Counted from the stretch's first letter, positions 20,814 to 33,664 are shown. The stretch: 64,000 bases of DNA from Fragum whitleyi (GCA_948146395.1 OX411544.1:52963933-53027932); one strand, 5' to 3'. Program-made: numbers and translations. Notes: generated from the sequence alone by a model not told the origin.

Positions 20814-21058
20814 AACCCTTGCCATGCTGAATAAATTTTGGCTAAAAATTTGCATAAAAATCAAAGGGCAAAAAGCACTGAAAGTAAAACTGTAGGTCAA
20901 TTTTTTGAAAAACCAAAATCTATTGACAATTCTGGTTTGAAAGTGAGAAACAGGTGGTGTAGACTAACATCAGACTGCACATATGTGCAGGCTGATGTTT
21001 GTCTATAGCTCGATCCTGCCAAAGCAGGAATATTCCAGGTTCAGTATGCCAAGGGTTT
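20814..21058 (+). mobile_element. TTAA-type MITE (family M1), complete
   Basis: Starts aacccttgccatgctgaata and ends ggttcagtatgccaagggtt. The interior has aaagggcaaaaagcactgaa and the palindrome cagactgcacatatgtgcag. Inverted termini beginning TTAACCCTTG suggest a TTAA-targeting (piggyBac-like) parent. Confidence 0.75.
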
Positions 21059-22499
21059 AGTTTGTGTTTGACCATGTAGATATTTTACAATTTGTGTCTT
21101 TTTGAAGAGTGACATGATGAAAAACAGTTTGAATACAGTTCGATCAAATTAAGGAAATATACTTATGACAAGCACTATTTTGAACACTTGACTTTAAAAT
21201 TTAATTCTAATATTGGAGCAATCTGAATGTAGATCTAATTTAGACTTTCTTTGTTCCTAATACACCAAATCAACCCTTAATCTGCTGTTCCCACGATATT
21301 TGAAACATTTCAACCAATCTGGTTTAAGTTTAATTAATTAGAAATCAATCAGTGTAGGCTTTAGGTTAGACTGCATAATGTACAGGCTGATCTTAGTTTA
21401 TAGTGTACATGATGGAATGGCTAATATTGTGACAACTATGTTCAACTCACTTCAACAACCCTCCCCTCCCTCTGTGTTTCTTAATAGGAGGTATTAAATG
21501 AGAAATCATTCCATCACTTTCCTTTTAGAAGCTATATCTTTCAACACAATAATTCATTAATTCTTCTTTCCATCAGACAGTGCAAAGCTATATTGTCAGT
21601 GCCTCATGATACTTTTGCAGTATTGTGCTTACCCCATGATTCAATATACAACTGAATCTAAATTGCAGTCTGCAACCTTCTTTTCACCTTTGTCATAATG
21701 AATAAAAATCTTGGCAAATTTTTCCTATCTTAAGTTGTTTTTTTTTTATTTTTGTTTTGATGAAATTCTATGATATTCAATGAAAATTTGATTTCAACCA
21801 AGCGTCAATTCAACATACCCGTACGAAATTTTTGGATGGATTCTGGGCAGGAACGGGAAGGAATCGGAACAGAAATGCCTATTTCCGTGTCAAAGGGGGG
21901 CGTATTTATGACAATTCTGTCCCAATTCTTGTCACATGGAAAAGCCTTGTTTCAGTATTATGGGCGGAATCAGGTACTTTTTCAGTCCCAATTCTTGTTC
22001 AAATTCATTGAACCGGAATTGATGACTAAGATTTTCTCTTGGGTTGGAAATTTTTTCTTTAACATTTCCTTGGAAGGGAGTCTGTACTCTAGGTGAAGCT
22101 AAAATTATACTTGGTATTTATTATTAATATTTACTTATAAAAGATGACTTGATGAAGTGAAATCCAAGAATTATATAATACAAGGCATACATTTATTATC
22201 AAATGGAAATTCATATTGAAGATGTAAAAATAGTTTTATCATTATTGGTATTTTCATTTGGTAAAATTTGAATGCCTATAAGTCACCCCTTTGAAGTGAC
22301 TGGATGTTATCCCAATTCAAACCATAACATTTCTTTTAATATTGCTAGAATCATTGTATAAAAGATTGGACCAGTCATTAATCTCAAGAGCATTCTCTGT
22401 ACCATTAACCTAATTTTATCTGATTTTGGCAAAACAATAAATTGAACACTATATTCTTTTTTGAAAATGCATCATTTTTTTCTCTGCTAAACCTGCTAT
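21059..22499. other. No gene recognised
   Basis: AT-rich sequence with one M1 remnant (21361-21430). A 108-codon plus-strand ORF (21770-22096) has no recognisable domain, no splice or codon evidence, and internally repeated 'ggaatcggaac'-type words. I treat it as chance. Confidence 0.5.
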
Positions 22500-23250
22500 T
22501 GTAGGCGCACAATTATGCTGTCTGCTCTCAATCTTCTTCATCTGATGTCCCCTATGGCCAAGCATTGGATCTATAACAAGAAAATTGCCTATGGGTGCCT
22601 ATGCTTGGCTCACAATTGATTTCTTGATGGTGGATGAAAATATAAGTCGAAAAAGGACATAATTTACACAAATTCTCCTAGAGTTAATCCCCTTGATAGT
22701 ATAGATTTCTCTTTTTATGGTAAACATCTGTGCAAATTTTCAAATTGTATGTTATGCCCATCTATATCCCAACATTCAATGGCTCAGCACCAAAATGTTG
22801 GAACTGTCTGTGTTAGAAGGCAGTTCTTACATATAGACACACCTAGAGTTAATCCCCTTGTTAGTATAGCATTCTCTTTTTATGGTAAACATCTGTGCCA
22901 AATTTCAAATGAATGCCATCAGTAGAACTAGAGATATCACAAGATATCAAAGTTTTTAAACAACAACAACAAAAATGACAACGACAATGCCAAGGCTATT
23001 TAGCAATTTCTAAGGTTTCCATTCAAATAGCCGGGGCAAAAAGAGAATATCTGCTGCACTGGCCAAAGATTTCAGTACTTCGAGTGCTCTTTTCCCTTTG
23101 ATTTTAAGGAAATTAATTAATAATGTTACATTCAACCAATATGACAGTCGACAAAAATTGAAATTGACAAAATTGAATTTCGACAAAACGTCATGGACCT
23201 GACAAATCCAGTATAACCCCTTCTTTTTAGTAGGTGGGGAGTATAAAAAT
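22500..23250 (+). mobile_element. Diverged Helitron-like elements (family He and an Hg-type end)
   Basis: Contains gggtgcctatgcttggctca, agttaatccccttgatagta (twice) and caatgccaaggctatttagc, all He-family words. It is followed by an end of the type ataaccccttctttttagta, then ggtggggagtataaa. Bases 23251-23579 are unassigned. Confidence 0.5.
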
Positions 23251-23579
23251 GAAAATATATGAAACACACTTCATGTGAAAGTCAGCATGTTCATCATTTG
23301 AAATGAAAACGTCCAATGGTTAAATTGCATCTTGAAAAGTTTTCAGAAAAGTACATCTAAATATAAATCAAAGGCAGAAAGTAATACACCATTTAGATAA
23401 AGCTAGAGAGAAAGGAGTGATACACTATATAACTAGTGAGAAGGATAATAGTGTGTATTATAACAGATCCACATCCAGAACAGATGATATGTATCAACCT
23501 CAGGATAGCAGAATGCCCTATCAACTTCAAAATCAAGAATTGAATCTAGAATGAAGAATTCTCTGATTTAAATTCATGA

Positions 23580-23835
23580 CAGAAAAAATGCCACACTATA
23601 ATTGTGTGCTGAATAGTGGATAAAAAGTTTGGAGTTATCCCTCCTTGATAGTATAGGTTAAATTGCTCTTGATGGTGAACATGTGTGCCAATGATCGAGT
23701 GAATGCCTTTAGTACTACTTCAGTATAGAGACATCAAAAAATGTCAAATACTCTGTAAAAATCAACAACAATGATGCCAAGGCTTTTACAATACCTGGGT
23801 TTTTTGTCCATTAAGCTAGGTTAAGATCTATTGTC
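23580..23835 (+). mobile_element. He-family fragment
   Basis: Matches He with ggagttatccctccttgata, gatggtgaacatgtgtgcca and aatgatgccaaggctttt. Confidence 0.5.
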
Positions 23836-23999
23836 CTTGGCCGTGCACAGTATTCCATAATTATGAGAGGAATGATACTAGCACATTTCATGTCAATCTT
23901 ACAAAAGAGTTTTCCACAAGAAAAAGTGCAAACCACGAATGGACAGTCCCCCTGGACACTAAGGGTTATCACATAATTACCCTAACAGAAATAAAAGAG

Positions 24000-26200
24000 G
24001 ACCATGATGGTCCTATATCACTCATCTTTGTATCTTTGTCTAAATTAAGAATTATCAAATTTTCCAGCAAAAGTCGTAATTGTACATATAAGATTCAGGA
24101 GGCCACTTGAGTGTAAACAAAAAATTGTCATTAAGGTCATTTTTCCCATGATATCAAATTTATCCCGCCTATTTTCAGTCCTTGTGACCTGACAAACATT
24201 CTGACCTAAGTTTCCTGAAGATTGGACCCTGTTTTCGGCCTCCAGAGTGTAAACAAGAACATTGAGCTGTCAGACTGGACAGCTATAAGCTAGACTATTC
24301 CTTCTGTTGGATAATAACAGCAAATCAATATCGACTTTGGAAAATTCAATTAAATGAAAGTCAAGAGAAAAGAATCTTTGTCTAGAGGCTGATGTTTTGG
24401 TCACATACGCATGTGCGAAGTTTCAAAGCAGTAGCTTAAGTAGAAATAGAAATAATAAACAATAGTTGCACAAAAAACTTAACCAAGAATTTCTAAGTTC
24501 AAAATGGTTTAGAATTCCACTAAATTGAAAATCAGAGTATCGAATCTTTGTGTAGAGTCTAATTTCATGGTAACGTAAGCATGTGCAAAGTTTCCAAGCA
24601 ATAGCTTAGAAATAGAGATATAACTGATTATGTGATATACAACATGTGCATGTAAAAACTTAACCAGGAATTTCTAAGTCCGAAAAGGGTTAAAATCCAA
24701 ATAAATTTGATATCAGAGTAATGAATCTTTTTCTGTGGGCTATTATTATGGTCAAGGAGCGAGTGCAAAGTTTCTAAGCAATAGCTAAGGTAGAAACAGA
24801 AATATTACAGTTATACATCAGTTGTAAGAAAAAACTTAACCAAGATTTCTAATTATTGAAAAGGTTTGAAATTCCACTAAATTCAATATCAGAGTAATGA
24901 ATCTTTATCTAGAGGATGATATTATAGTCAAAGTTTTAAAGCAATAGCTTTAGTAGAAACAGAGATTTTAACACTTGCACATAAAAAATTAAATAGAGCA
25001 TTACGCCAATTTAACACCTTCACTCAGGTGACCAGAATAGCCCCCAATTCTTGGAAAGGCAAAATAAGTCATTAAGGCCCCTTTTCCCATGAAAAAGCAC
25101 GGATCCTTCCCATTTTCAATATGGTTCATCATTGTGACCTGACAAACATTCTAACTAAGTATCATGAAGATTGGAACATATTTGTGGCCTTTAGATGGTA
25201 AACAAGAAAATGTTCAATAAGGCCCATTTTCCTGTGATATTACATGGATCTTTCCAATTTTCAATAGGGTTCATTCTTGTGACCTGACAAACATTCTGAC
25301 CAAGTTTCATGAAGACTATGTTTGTGGCCTCTAGAGGGTAAACAAGAAAATTGTAATTATAGCCCCTTTTCCTATGAAATAGCACAGATCTTTCCCATTT
25401 TGATTAGGGTTGATCCATGTGAGCTGACAAACATTTTGACCAATTTTTATGAAGATTGGGCCATATTTGTGGCCTGAAGAGAGCTTTCAAGAAAAATGTC
25501 ATTAAAGCATGGTTTCCAATGATATGGCATGGATCCTTCTCATTTTCAATAAGGTTAATTCTTGTGACCTGACAAACATTCTGACCAAGTTTCATGTAGA
25601 TTGGACCATATTTGTGGCCTCTTGAGTGTAAACAAGAAAAATTTTAATAAGGCCCCTTTTCCTGTGATATGACATGGATCCTTCCCATTTTCAAGAGGGT
25701 TCATCCTTGTGATCTGACAAACATTTTACCAAGTTTCATGAAGATTGGACCATATTTGTGGCCTTAAGAGGGTTAACAAGAAAATTGTCAATACAGGTCC
25801 TTTTCCCGTGATATGGTATGGATCTTTCTCTCTTTCAAGAGACTTTAACCATGTGACCTGAAAACATTCTGACTAAAATTCATGAAGAATTCATGAAAGA
25901 TTCATATGATATTACTTGAAAAGGGGCCTTAATGACAATTTTTCTTGTTTACACTGAAGAGGCCACAAATATGGTCCAACATCATGAAACTTGGTCAGAA
26001 AGTTGGTCATGTCACAAGGAAGAACCCTATTGAAAATAAAAAGGATTCACATAATATCATAGAGGGGCCTTAGTGACAATTTTCTTAATAACACTCTCAA
26101 GACCACAAATCATAAAAGTACAATGATGATTTTTGCTGGAAAATTTGATAAAGATACAGAGGTTAGTGATATAGGACCATCATAGTCCTCTTGTCAAATG
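24000..26200. mobile_element. Head-to-head pair of Helitron-like elements (2.2-kb inverted unit)
   Basis: The left arm (24003-24085: agaggaccatgatggtccta, then tatcactcatctttgtatct) is inverted at the right arm (about 26120-26198: ataggaccatcatagtcctc). Inside are four units of about 175 bp (24265-25020, aacttaaccaagaatttcta) and about six Hb-type units of about 150 bp (25070-25880). The repeat orientation then flips near 25885 (gaaaaggggccttaatgaca). It has no coding content; ORFs at 25191-25595 are shadows of the array. Confidence 0.6.
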
Positions 26201-26254
26201 TTTGGGCATATAAAAGCACCATCTGAATGTCCCTTGGCTAATGAGTGCTAGAAA

Positions 26255-26520
26255 TTGGAAAGAGGACAACTTACAGGTGCCTTAGTATACACTCTGCCGT
26301 TTTTGTCCTGGATAGTGGATAAGAAATCTAACAAAAGGGGCATGATTCACACAAAATACATGCAGAATTATGTCCCTCAATAGAACAGGTTGCTCTTTTG
26401 ATAGTCAATATGTGTGCCAAGCTTCCAGCGAACCCATTCAGAAGAACCAGAGATTTCACGAAATGTCAAAGTTTTTGCACAACAACGATAACAATACAAC
26501 ACCAAGGCTATAGCAATACC
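26255..26520 (+). mobile_element. He-family fragment
   Basis: Carries ggatagtggataagaaatct, gccaagcttccagcgaaccc and caaggctatagcaatacct. It abuts the left flank of the host repeat that begins near 26525. Confidence 0.5.
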
Positions 26521-26524
26521 TCTG

Positions 26525-27665
26525 ACTCATTCGGAAAATCACTCGGCCATTTCCGTAAACTGCAACAGACCTCAAATGTATGTAAGGCAGATGGGTATGT
26601 AACAAAATCATGCATTTTGTTAGGCGGAAACAGAGTTAGAACAAGAGTGCCATCGTCACAAAATACGCCGCCACATTGCTGCTGTTTCACAGAAATAATT
26701 GTAGACACTACTTATTTTGACAGAACCAAATTGAAAATGACCAAGTTTCATTTAAATCAAGACAAAAAGATAGGAGGAGTTGCCTTCACAAGGCTGCAAT
26801 TTCAATAAGCCGCAGGCACTAAGTTTTAAGGGGGCATAATTCAAGGAAATAAATGAGCCATAAAATCCTTGATCCATGTACATCTTCAAATTATGGTGAT
26901 GACATTGACAAAGTTTCATTTAAATAAAGACAAAAAGTAAGGAGGTTTTGTGTTCAAAAGGCTGCAATTTCAATAAGCCCTAGATACTAAGGGGCATAAC
27001 TCAGGCAAAAATCAATGAACCGTAAAATCCTTCCTTCATGCACATCTACCAATTGAGGTGATTACATTGACCAAGTTTCAAGAAGATCCAGCCAGAAACT
27101 TAGGAGGAGTTGCGTTGACAAGAAAAGTGGACCCAGAGACTAAGTTATCAAGGGGCATAACTCAGGCAAAAATCAACGAACTGTAAAATCCTTCCTTCAT
27201 GCACATCTACCAATTGAGGTGATAACATTGACCAAGTTTCAAGAAGATCCAGCTAGTAGTTTAGGAGGAGTTGCGTTGACAAGAAAAGTGGACGGACGGA
27301 CAGACAGATGGACGGACGGACGGACAGACGGAGAAGATGATGCCAATATACGTCCGCCTCTGGCGGCGTATAAAAACTACTACTGTAGATTTATATCTTT
27401 TACAGTAAATAACGGCTGAAAAATCTTAATTTTTGAGAATGATGAATAATTCTCAAAAATTAAGATTTTTTCAGCTGTTATTTAAGAATCTAAAGATGTT
27501 TATATTAGGATATGATGGTTTCATGTCAGTGACAAGTAGCGTTGGTAACGACGAATGTTTTCACTCACAGTTTCGAGGGCTAACGCCATTTCAACTGACG
27601 TCATCGAGTTTTTCCAAGGGTTTTCCCCGTAATTTTTGAAAATAGTCTGTCTATGTTATTCGAGG
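26525..27665 (+). repeat. Host repeat copy 1 with Helitron-like cassette Hf (26641-27376)
   Basis: Left flank 26525-26640 (tcactcggccatttccgtaa .. aggcggaaacagagttaga) and right flank 27377-27665 (ctactactgtagatttatat, then a foldback around aaaatcttaatttttgagaa) match copy 2 at 29275-29995. The cassette starts acaagagtgccatcgtcaca. It carries units of about 120 bp (aggaggagttgcgttgacaa) and a ggacggacagacagatggac microsatellite, and ends cgtccgcctctggcggcgta, then taaaaa. Confidence 0.65.
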
Positions 27666-27759
27666 TTGATTGTGAGATTGGCAGAGTGGTGTTCCGAATG
27701 ACCTCGGATTTTCTCCATAAAAGGCAAAACTCAAATTTTAAGTAGAACAAGATAAGTTT

Positions 27760-27965
27760 GTGTAACACATATGGTAATATTTTTCAAACTTAGACCTTGA
27801 CACATAATCTTGACCTTGGTTCCTGCAGACGCATATCAATGTGATCTATTATCATGCCAAATATGGGCATTAAATTGTAATGGCCATGTAAAGTTTTTTT
27901 GTTCATTTCTCTAACAGGCAGAAAGACAGACAAACAACAGTAAAACAAAAAAACAGGTTCCTTAA
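27760..27965 (+). mobile_element. Helitron-like fragment (cassette Hh type)
   Basis: Shares atcttgaccttggttcctgc and tctattatcatgccaaatat with the 29390-29663 cassette, ending in a gacagacaaacaacagtaaa tract. Confidence 0.45.
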
Positions 27966-27984
27966 TATTTTTCAATGCTGGCCC

Positions 27985-28500
27985 CTTTACAGAAATAAAA
28001 TTTGCTGCTACCTAATCTGTTTGCGAGAACAGTTAGCAGCAACTTAAAATGTGTTTGCAGCAGAAAATTCATTTGCTGCAAACATTCTGCAAACTTTTTG
28101 AATAAACAAGAGCACCGCCTACAGGTGCCTACGCTAGGCTGTTGAGTGCTGGATAGTGGGAAAAAATCTAAGTGGAAAAAGGGGCATAATTTGCACAAAA
28201 TGCATCTAGAGTTATCCCCCTTGATAGTATAGGTTGATCTTTTGATGGTGAACATGTGTGCCAAGTTTCAAGTGAATGCCTTCAGTAGAACCAGAGATAT
28301 AACAAAATGTCAAAGTTTTCGCAAGACGACGACACAGAGGCTATAGCGATACCTTGGGTTTTCTCCGAAAAACAGCCGAGCTAAAAAATGTGTTTCTGCA
28401 AACTATTTGCAAACAGGAAGTTTGCAGTAAGTTTGTGATAACACGTTTTTATTTGTTAGATCATGCACTTAGCAGAAAGTTTGCAAGAAGATGAACTTTG
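27985..28500 (+). mobile_element. Host repeat with He element (28108-28386)
   Basis: The He element is complete. It starts acaagagcaccgcctacagg (pairing cacc..ggtg), continues gcctacgctaggctgttgag, and ends caaggctatagcg? type words before acagccgagctaaaaa. The host shows repeated tttgcagcaga/tgctgcaaac inverted words on both sides. Bases 28500-29034 contain only an M1 remnant (28555-28680) and AT-rich sequence. Confidence 0.55.
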
Positions 28501-29034
28501 AAAAAAAATCTTTAAGTTTAATTCCAACTGTACACAGCTATAATTATCTAAACCCTTCCCATGCTTATCAAAGTATTTCCTGCTGTAGGCCTACACCAGG
28601 CTTTAGCAGACAGTATAGACTAAGATCAACCTGAATGTATGTGCATTCTGATCTAAGTAAGAACAGTTTGCAGAATTATAAGTTTACTAAATAAAGCTCA
28701 ACATGCCTACCACAAAGCCCAAGGAGATCTTTGGCCCAGTGGTTTTGTAAACTGATAATTTCAATGATCCTAGTCCCTTCCCCTCTTCCGTTATATTTAG
28801 CTACGGATTCATTCAACATTTTGCCCTAGAGCCAGTGTATGAACGCATCATAACCCAAGATTATAGAAATTCTTCTTCTCAACTTCAATACAAAATTAAA
28901 GGTTTAATCTCGTCATACTACTATAAAAAATGAATGAATGCAAAAAAGATGATACTAATAAGTTGTTAAGAACAATTTCTTAATATTATCTTTATGCTCA
29001 TACATTTATATATCAATATAATCATAAATTTGAA

Positions 29035-29245
29035 ACAAGAGCACCGCCTGCAGGTGCAATTTGATCGATTGAAAAGAGTTTAACACCGCTTTCAACATGT
29101 TTTCAGTTATATTGCGGCGGCTGGAGAACCTAACAATGGGTTCCTGGTATTTTTCTCACCGCTACAACCATCACATCCTTTCCTAGCCTCCAGCTGCTAT
29201 CTCATATAGGTCTACGATTATCAACAAACAGCAGAGCTAAAAAAA
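29035..29245 (-). mobile_element. SINE-1 copy inside an He element shell
   Basis: He 5' end (acaagagcaccgcctgcagg) and He 3' end (acaaacagcagagctaaaaa) enclose a minus-oriented SINE-1 (about 29056-29230). The SINE has gcggcggctggagaacctaa, catcctttcctagcctccag and tgctatctcatataggtcta. The He interior and the tRNA head of the SINE are missing. Confidence 0.65.
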
Positions 29246-29274
29246 ATTCCAGTTTTATAATCTTGGGTAATGAA

Positions 29275-29995
29275 TGCATTTGGAACATCACTCGGCCATT
29301 TCCAGAAACTGCAACAGACGTCAGATGTATGTAAGGTGGATGGGTATGTACTAAAATCATGCGTTTTGTTAGGCAGAAACAGTGTAAGAACAAGATGTGT
29401 TTGTGAAACACGAATGCCCCCGTAACGGCATTTTTTTTCAAAGTTTAACCTTGACAGATGACCTTGACCTTGTCACATGACCTTGACTTTGGTACCAGCG
29501 GATGCGGATCATTGAGATCTATCATCATGCCAAATATTAGCTTTGTATCTTGAATAGGCTTGAAGATATTGGCAAGGTTATGTTTTCGGACAGACAGACA
29601 GACAGACAGACTGACATGAGTAAAACAATATGCCCCCGATCTCTCTATATGGGGGCATAAAAACTAGCACTGTAGATTTATATTTTTTTCAGTAAACAAC
29701 GGCTGAAAAATCTTAATTTTTGAGAATGACAAATCATTTTCAAAAATTAAGTTTTTCAGTCATTATTTAAGAATCTAAAGATATTTATATTAGGATACGA
29801 TGGTTTCACGTCAGTAACTTAACCTAGTAGCGTTGGTGACGTTGAATGTTTTCACTCACAGTTTCGAGGGCTAAAGCCTTTTTAACTAATGTCATCAAGG
29901 TTTTTCAAAGGTTTTCCCGTAATTTTTTTAATTAGTCAGACTCTGTACATTCCAGGTTGATCATAGGATTGGCCGAGTGGTGTTCCGAATGGCCA
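29275..29995 (+). repeat. Host repeat copy 2 with different cassette Hh (29390-29663)
   Basis: The flanks match copy 1 (tcactcggccatttccagaa left; actgtagatttatatttttt right). The inserted cassette is different: it starts acaagatgtgtttgtgaaac, has the stem ccgttacggggg-type pair, gatgaccttgaccttgtcac and a gacagacagacagacagaca tract, and ends gatctctctatatgggggca, then taaaaa. Confidence 0.65.
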
Positions 29996-30142
29996 TGAAT
30001 GATGACTTGTGTGATGATAGAGTTCTTCAGAGTTTGACACTAACAGTGACATTGGATCCCTAATATCCCAAAATATTAGGAATGATCCCATTAGCACAAG
30101 CAAGGGTTTCTTCAGGATCCTTCTATATTTATAGAATTATTA

Positions 30143-30387
30143 ACCCTTGTCATGCTGAATAAATTTTGGCTAAAATTATCATCAAAATCAAAGGGCAAAA
30201 AGCACTGAAAGTACCAACTGTAGGTCAATTTTTATTTGAATAACTAAATCTTTTGACAATTCTGGTTTGAAAGTGAGAAACAGGTGGTGTAGACTAAGAT
30301 CAGACTGCACATATGTGCAGGCTGATGTTTGTCTATAGCTCCTGTCAAAGCAGGAATATTCCGGGTTCAGCATGCCAAGGGTTAAGA
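30143..30387 (+). mobile_element. TTAA-type MITE (family M1), complete
   Basis: Starts ttaacccttgtcatgctgaa and ends ttcagcatgccaagggttaa, so both termini are perfect TTAA-ended inverted repeats. It carries the family palindrome cagactgcacatatgtgcag. This is the reference copy for the family in this window. Confidence 0.85.
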
Positions 30388-31429
30388 CATTTCTCTCAGG
30401 ATTCACCATTTTCAATCCAAGCTTCCTCAACTCCACTTTGTCCCTTACAAATGTAAGGAACAAATTAAGTGGATCTATAGAACCTTAGCTTGGAAAATAT
30501 TAGGTTGCATGATTAACCTACACTTTTTCTTGCTATTTCTTTAAAATTCAAAATAATGAAGGAATGGACCACTTCTCTTCCCTCTATGCTTAGCGACTCA
30601 GTTTAAATATAATTTCTACCTCTTGCATCAGGTAAAATAAAGATGGATCAGCATGAAACAGTTTTAACTCCCAATAGTCTTATAGGCCGTTACAACAGTT
30701 TTCTGTTTGGCGCTGAGCCGTCAAAAATTACCTCCCTTTGGCCTAGGAGTTAGCGCATTTTAAACCTATAATATCATTATAACTTGTCTGTGTGGGTTTT
30801 AGCCAGACCCACATTTTTATTTTCGGCTATGCTCAGTTGCGGACTTTCTGTACATAAAACGCACAAAACTACAATAATAAAAAGATGTATTTAATATTAG
30901 CAACACTTGACAAACATATGGCTTAACAAATATGAATTTGGAAATATATATCCTAACAAATTGATGAAATAGAATTACATACTTATACATGTACTTGTAT
31001 TTACAAAATCATAAAGTTAATTGGATCTTCATTTAACTTTAATTCATATCCAACAAAACACTTGTGTTCTACAATACACATTTTCAAAAATTAGCGCTGG
31101 CTTAAAAACCAGAGATAAAAAACCTTTTAAGGCAAAAATTCTCTGGAAAACCCTGCGCATTCATCCCAATTAAACTTGAACTTCCCTTCAGACTCCTTAT
31201 GTTTGAGGTTATCCAATAGTGTTCTTTAACCAACTATCATCACTTTAGTGTAGTCAATTTAACCATCACTTGGTTCTATGATTAGCTTTCTAAATTATCA
31301 GGATATCTAGCTTAACTTTTCATATTGGTTTCTCACAAATTACGTTATTTTTTGACAAAACATTTACCAGAATAACAAAGTTAAAGTATCATTTTTTTTA
31401 AAAGACAAAAATACTAGAAAGTCATGAAT
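30388..31429. other. No gene recognised
   Basis: AT-rich. It contains a small hairpin gtgtgggttttagccagacc, then cacat (30790-30815), and a half M2 terminus near 30690. No splice-bounded frame was found. Confidence 0.5.
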
Positions 31430-31740
31430 GGATTGAGTCGCTCCACAGGCCTGAAATAAAGGGTCACTCGAGTATCATTCCAGTGAAATTTGGTTGATAC
31501 CCATCAATTACATTCTAAGAAAATGATTTTCAAAGTTTCCACTATATAACATAGAAAATGACCTCTGCCCATAAAATACATATTTTTCATCCGATCACAA
31601 GAATTTTATGTAGACTGATAAAGGGTCACTAAAGAATCATTCATCCAGTAGTTTCTGAGGAGAAGATTTTTAAAGAAAAAGTTTATGGCCGGATGCACAG
31701 ACAGACACATGACGGACACAACGCAATTCTGAAATAATCG
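31430..31740 (+). mobile_element. Hd-family fragment
   Basis: Has gattgagtcgctccacaggc at the left, tcatccgatcacaagaattt inside and a gacagacacatgacggacac end. Lacks the terminal hairpin. Bases 31741-32464 hold an M2 half copy, an M1-like remnant (31930-31985) and an M3 half copy (32258-32320). Confidence 0.55.
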
Positions 31741-32464
31741 TTTTAACGATAATTTAATGTTGTAGTACAAAAGATATATATATTTATTCTATATCAATGC
31801 TTCGAGCAAAATAGTTTTAACTGCCTATACAACAACATCAAGAATTTTGAATAACATCCATGATATAACAGATATTGTGCAGGGACATAAGCAGTAAAAT
31901 AGTAGGCCAAACAACACATTCCAGTTGTACACAAAGCTTTTGCAGACAGTTTAGACCAAGATCAGCTTGCACAGATGTGCAGCCTTCACTCATTAAAATG
32001 TCCCCAAAAATGACAACTTGTTTGAAACAAAATTTAAATTCAGCAGACAAAGGGATAACTGAATGAGTGCTTTTCATCAATGTGATAATGGGGCTTTAAT
32101 CAAATATGCTGGTTATCAATGGGAGATGCTGTATGCAGATGACCTGAGGATCAGTACAAAACCCATGCAGGAACTCAGAAAACTTGGACGTGGAAAGCAG
32201 CGATGGAGATAATTAAGGGGTTTGTGGGTGAACATGGGGAAGACAAAGATCTGTGTTCAGGATAACAAAAAAGTGCAAACTGTTTGCAAGTTATATCCCA
32301 ATTGCATTTGCTTGTAAACTTTTGAATATGCTAAATAAAACAGGAAAAAGATCACAGTGGTGTTTACCACTGTCAGGTATATTCAACCTGTGAGGGAGGG
32401 GTTGTTTTATATGCTGCTTAGACCTGGTCCACAACAGCTGGGGCAGAGGGGGGAGGGAGGGGTC

Positions 32465-33110
32465 GAAAGTGTAACAATTAAAAAGTTACAATTACAATAA
32501 CCACATCAGTTCATAAGTACCTCAATCTAGATCAGAAAATATTTATAAATAGTGCCTAGAAGAGTATCTGTTCTAGGCACTAGAAAATTATCTGTAATCA
32601 CCTATTCATAAATAGGATTTAATGAATATTAGGGCATTCCTTTAATCTAACTTATATACCAAGTATATTTCATTTTATGATATACATTACTGTATTTATT
32701 TCATGATTTTTATATCTTATCAATTGCATAATTAATATTTTAGATAACATGTTAGAATATATTAAATAAAATCATAATACCTTATTTTAATTTATTTATC
32801 CGTTAGGTTTAATTATGATTTTTAAAGAACATGTTAGAATATATTAAATGAAATCATAATACCTAATTTTAATTTATTTATCCCTTAAGTTTAATTATGA
32901 TTTATTATTATATTTTATCTAGTTTAGATTTAAATCATTTTATTCAAGTTTAGATAATTTTACTTTAGTTTTGATATTATTATTTAGATTTTAATAAAGA
33001 TATCATACTTTCAAAACTTTGGCATAAGGTTATCTTTATTTTCTGTATTTTCAGCAAAACATTTTCCAAATTAGATTTGTTACTTATGAACTGATGCAGT
33101 GGTTTAAATA
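32465..33110 (+). mobile_element. AT-rich TIR element (family M5, copy 1)
   Basis: The termini catcagttcataagtacctc (left) and gttacttatgaactgatgca (right) are inverted repeats. The interior is very AT-rich with a duplicated block (aacatgttagaatatattaa at about 32750 and 32828). Copy 2 is at 47575-48215. Confidence 0.65.
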
Positions 33111-33234
33111 AAGATGTACAAAAGGTTGAAAGAAGGTCTTGGTGTGACTGCCATATCAGATGAAGTGTGTTGTGAGTGTTGGGGCAATTATTGGACAAAA
33201 AGAGATCCCTTTATACCAAATCATTTTTCAAGAT

Positions 33235-33480
33235 TAGACGTAAGGGTACTCCTAAAGTTTAATAAGGAGACTAAAGTTTATTAAAGGTACTCCTAAAGTT
33301 TAATAAGGAGACTAAAGTTTAATATGGGAGCTCCTAAAGTTATAAGGGCTTCTTAAAATTTGATATGGGGACTCATACTAAAGTTTAATAAGGAGACTTC
33401 TAAAGCTTAATAAGGGGGCTCCGAAAGTTTAATAAGGGGATTTCTAAAGTTAAATAAGGAGATTTCTAAAGTTTCAGGAA
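33235..33480 (+). repeat. About 25-bp tandem array
   Basis: Unit close to cctaaagtttaataaggaga, about nine diverged copies, directly downstream of M5 copy 1. M5 copy 2 is likewise followed by a short-unit array (48310-48770). Confidence 0.75.
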
Positions 33481-33664
33481 ATCCAGTAGAAGAGAACTAA
33501 AGAACTATCAATTGGACATTATTATTCAAAAGAATTGTAGACAAAACACCTTGGAATATGCAGGGTAGAGGATAAACTGTGAAAAGCACAAATAGTTAAA
33601 CGTTATCCTGATGAATTAAAATTTTGTTTCAAATATATATACCTCATTTTACATAATTCGAGAA

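Noticed and set aside
21770..22096. 108-codon plus-strand ORF
   Set aside because: No recognisable domain and internally repeated words; length is within chance for 64 kb in six frames.
28703..28750. Short ORF MPTTKPKEIFGPVVL with fair start context
   Set aside because: Only 15 codons, next to an M1 remnant, with no supporting neighbour.
30188..30463. 91-codon minus-strand ORF
   Set aside because: Largely the complement of the M1 MITE at 30143-30387.
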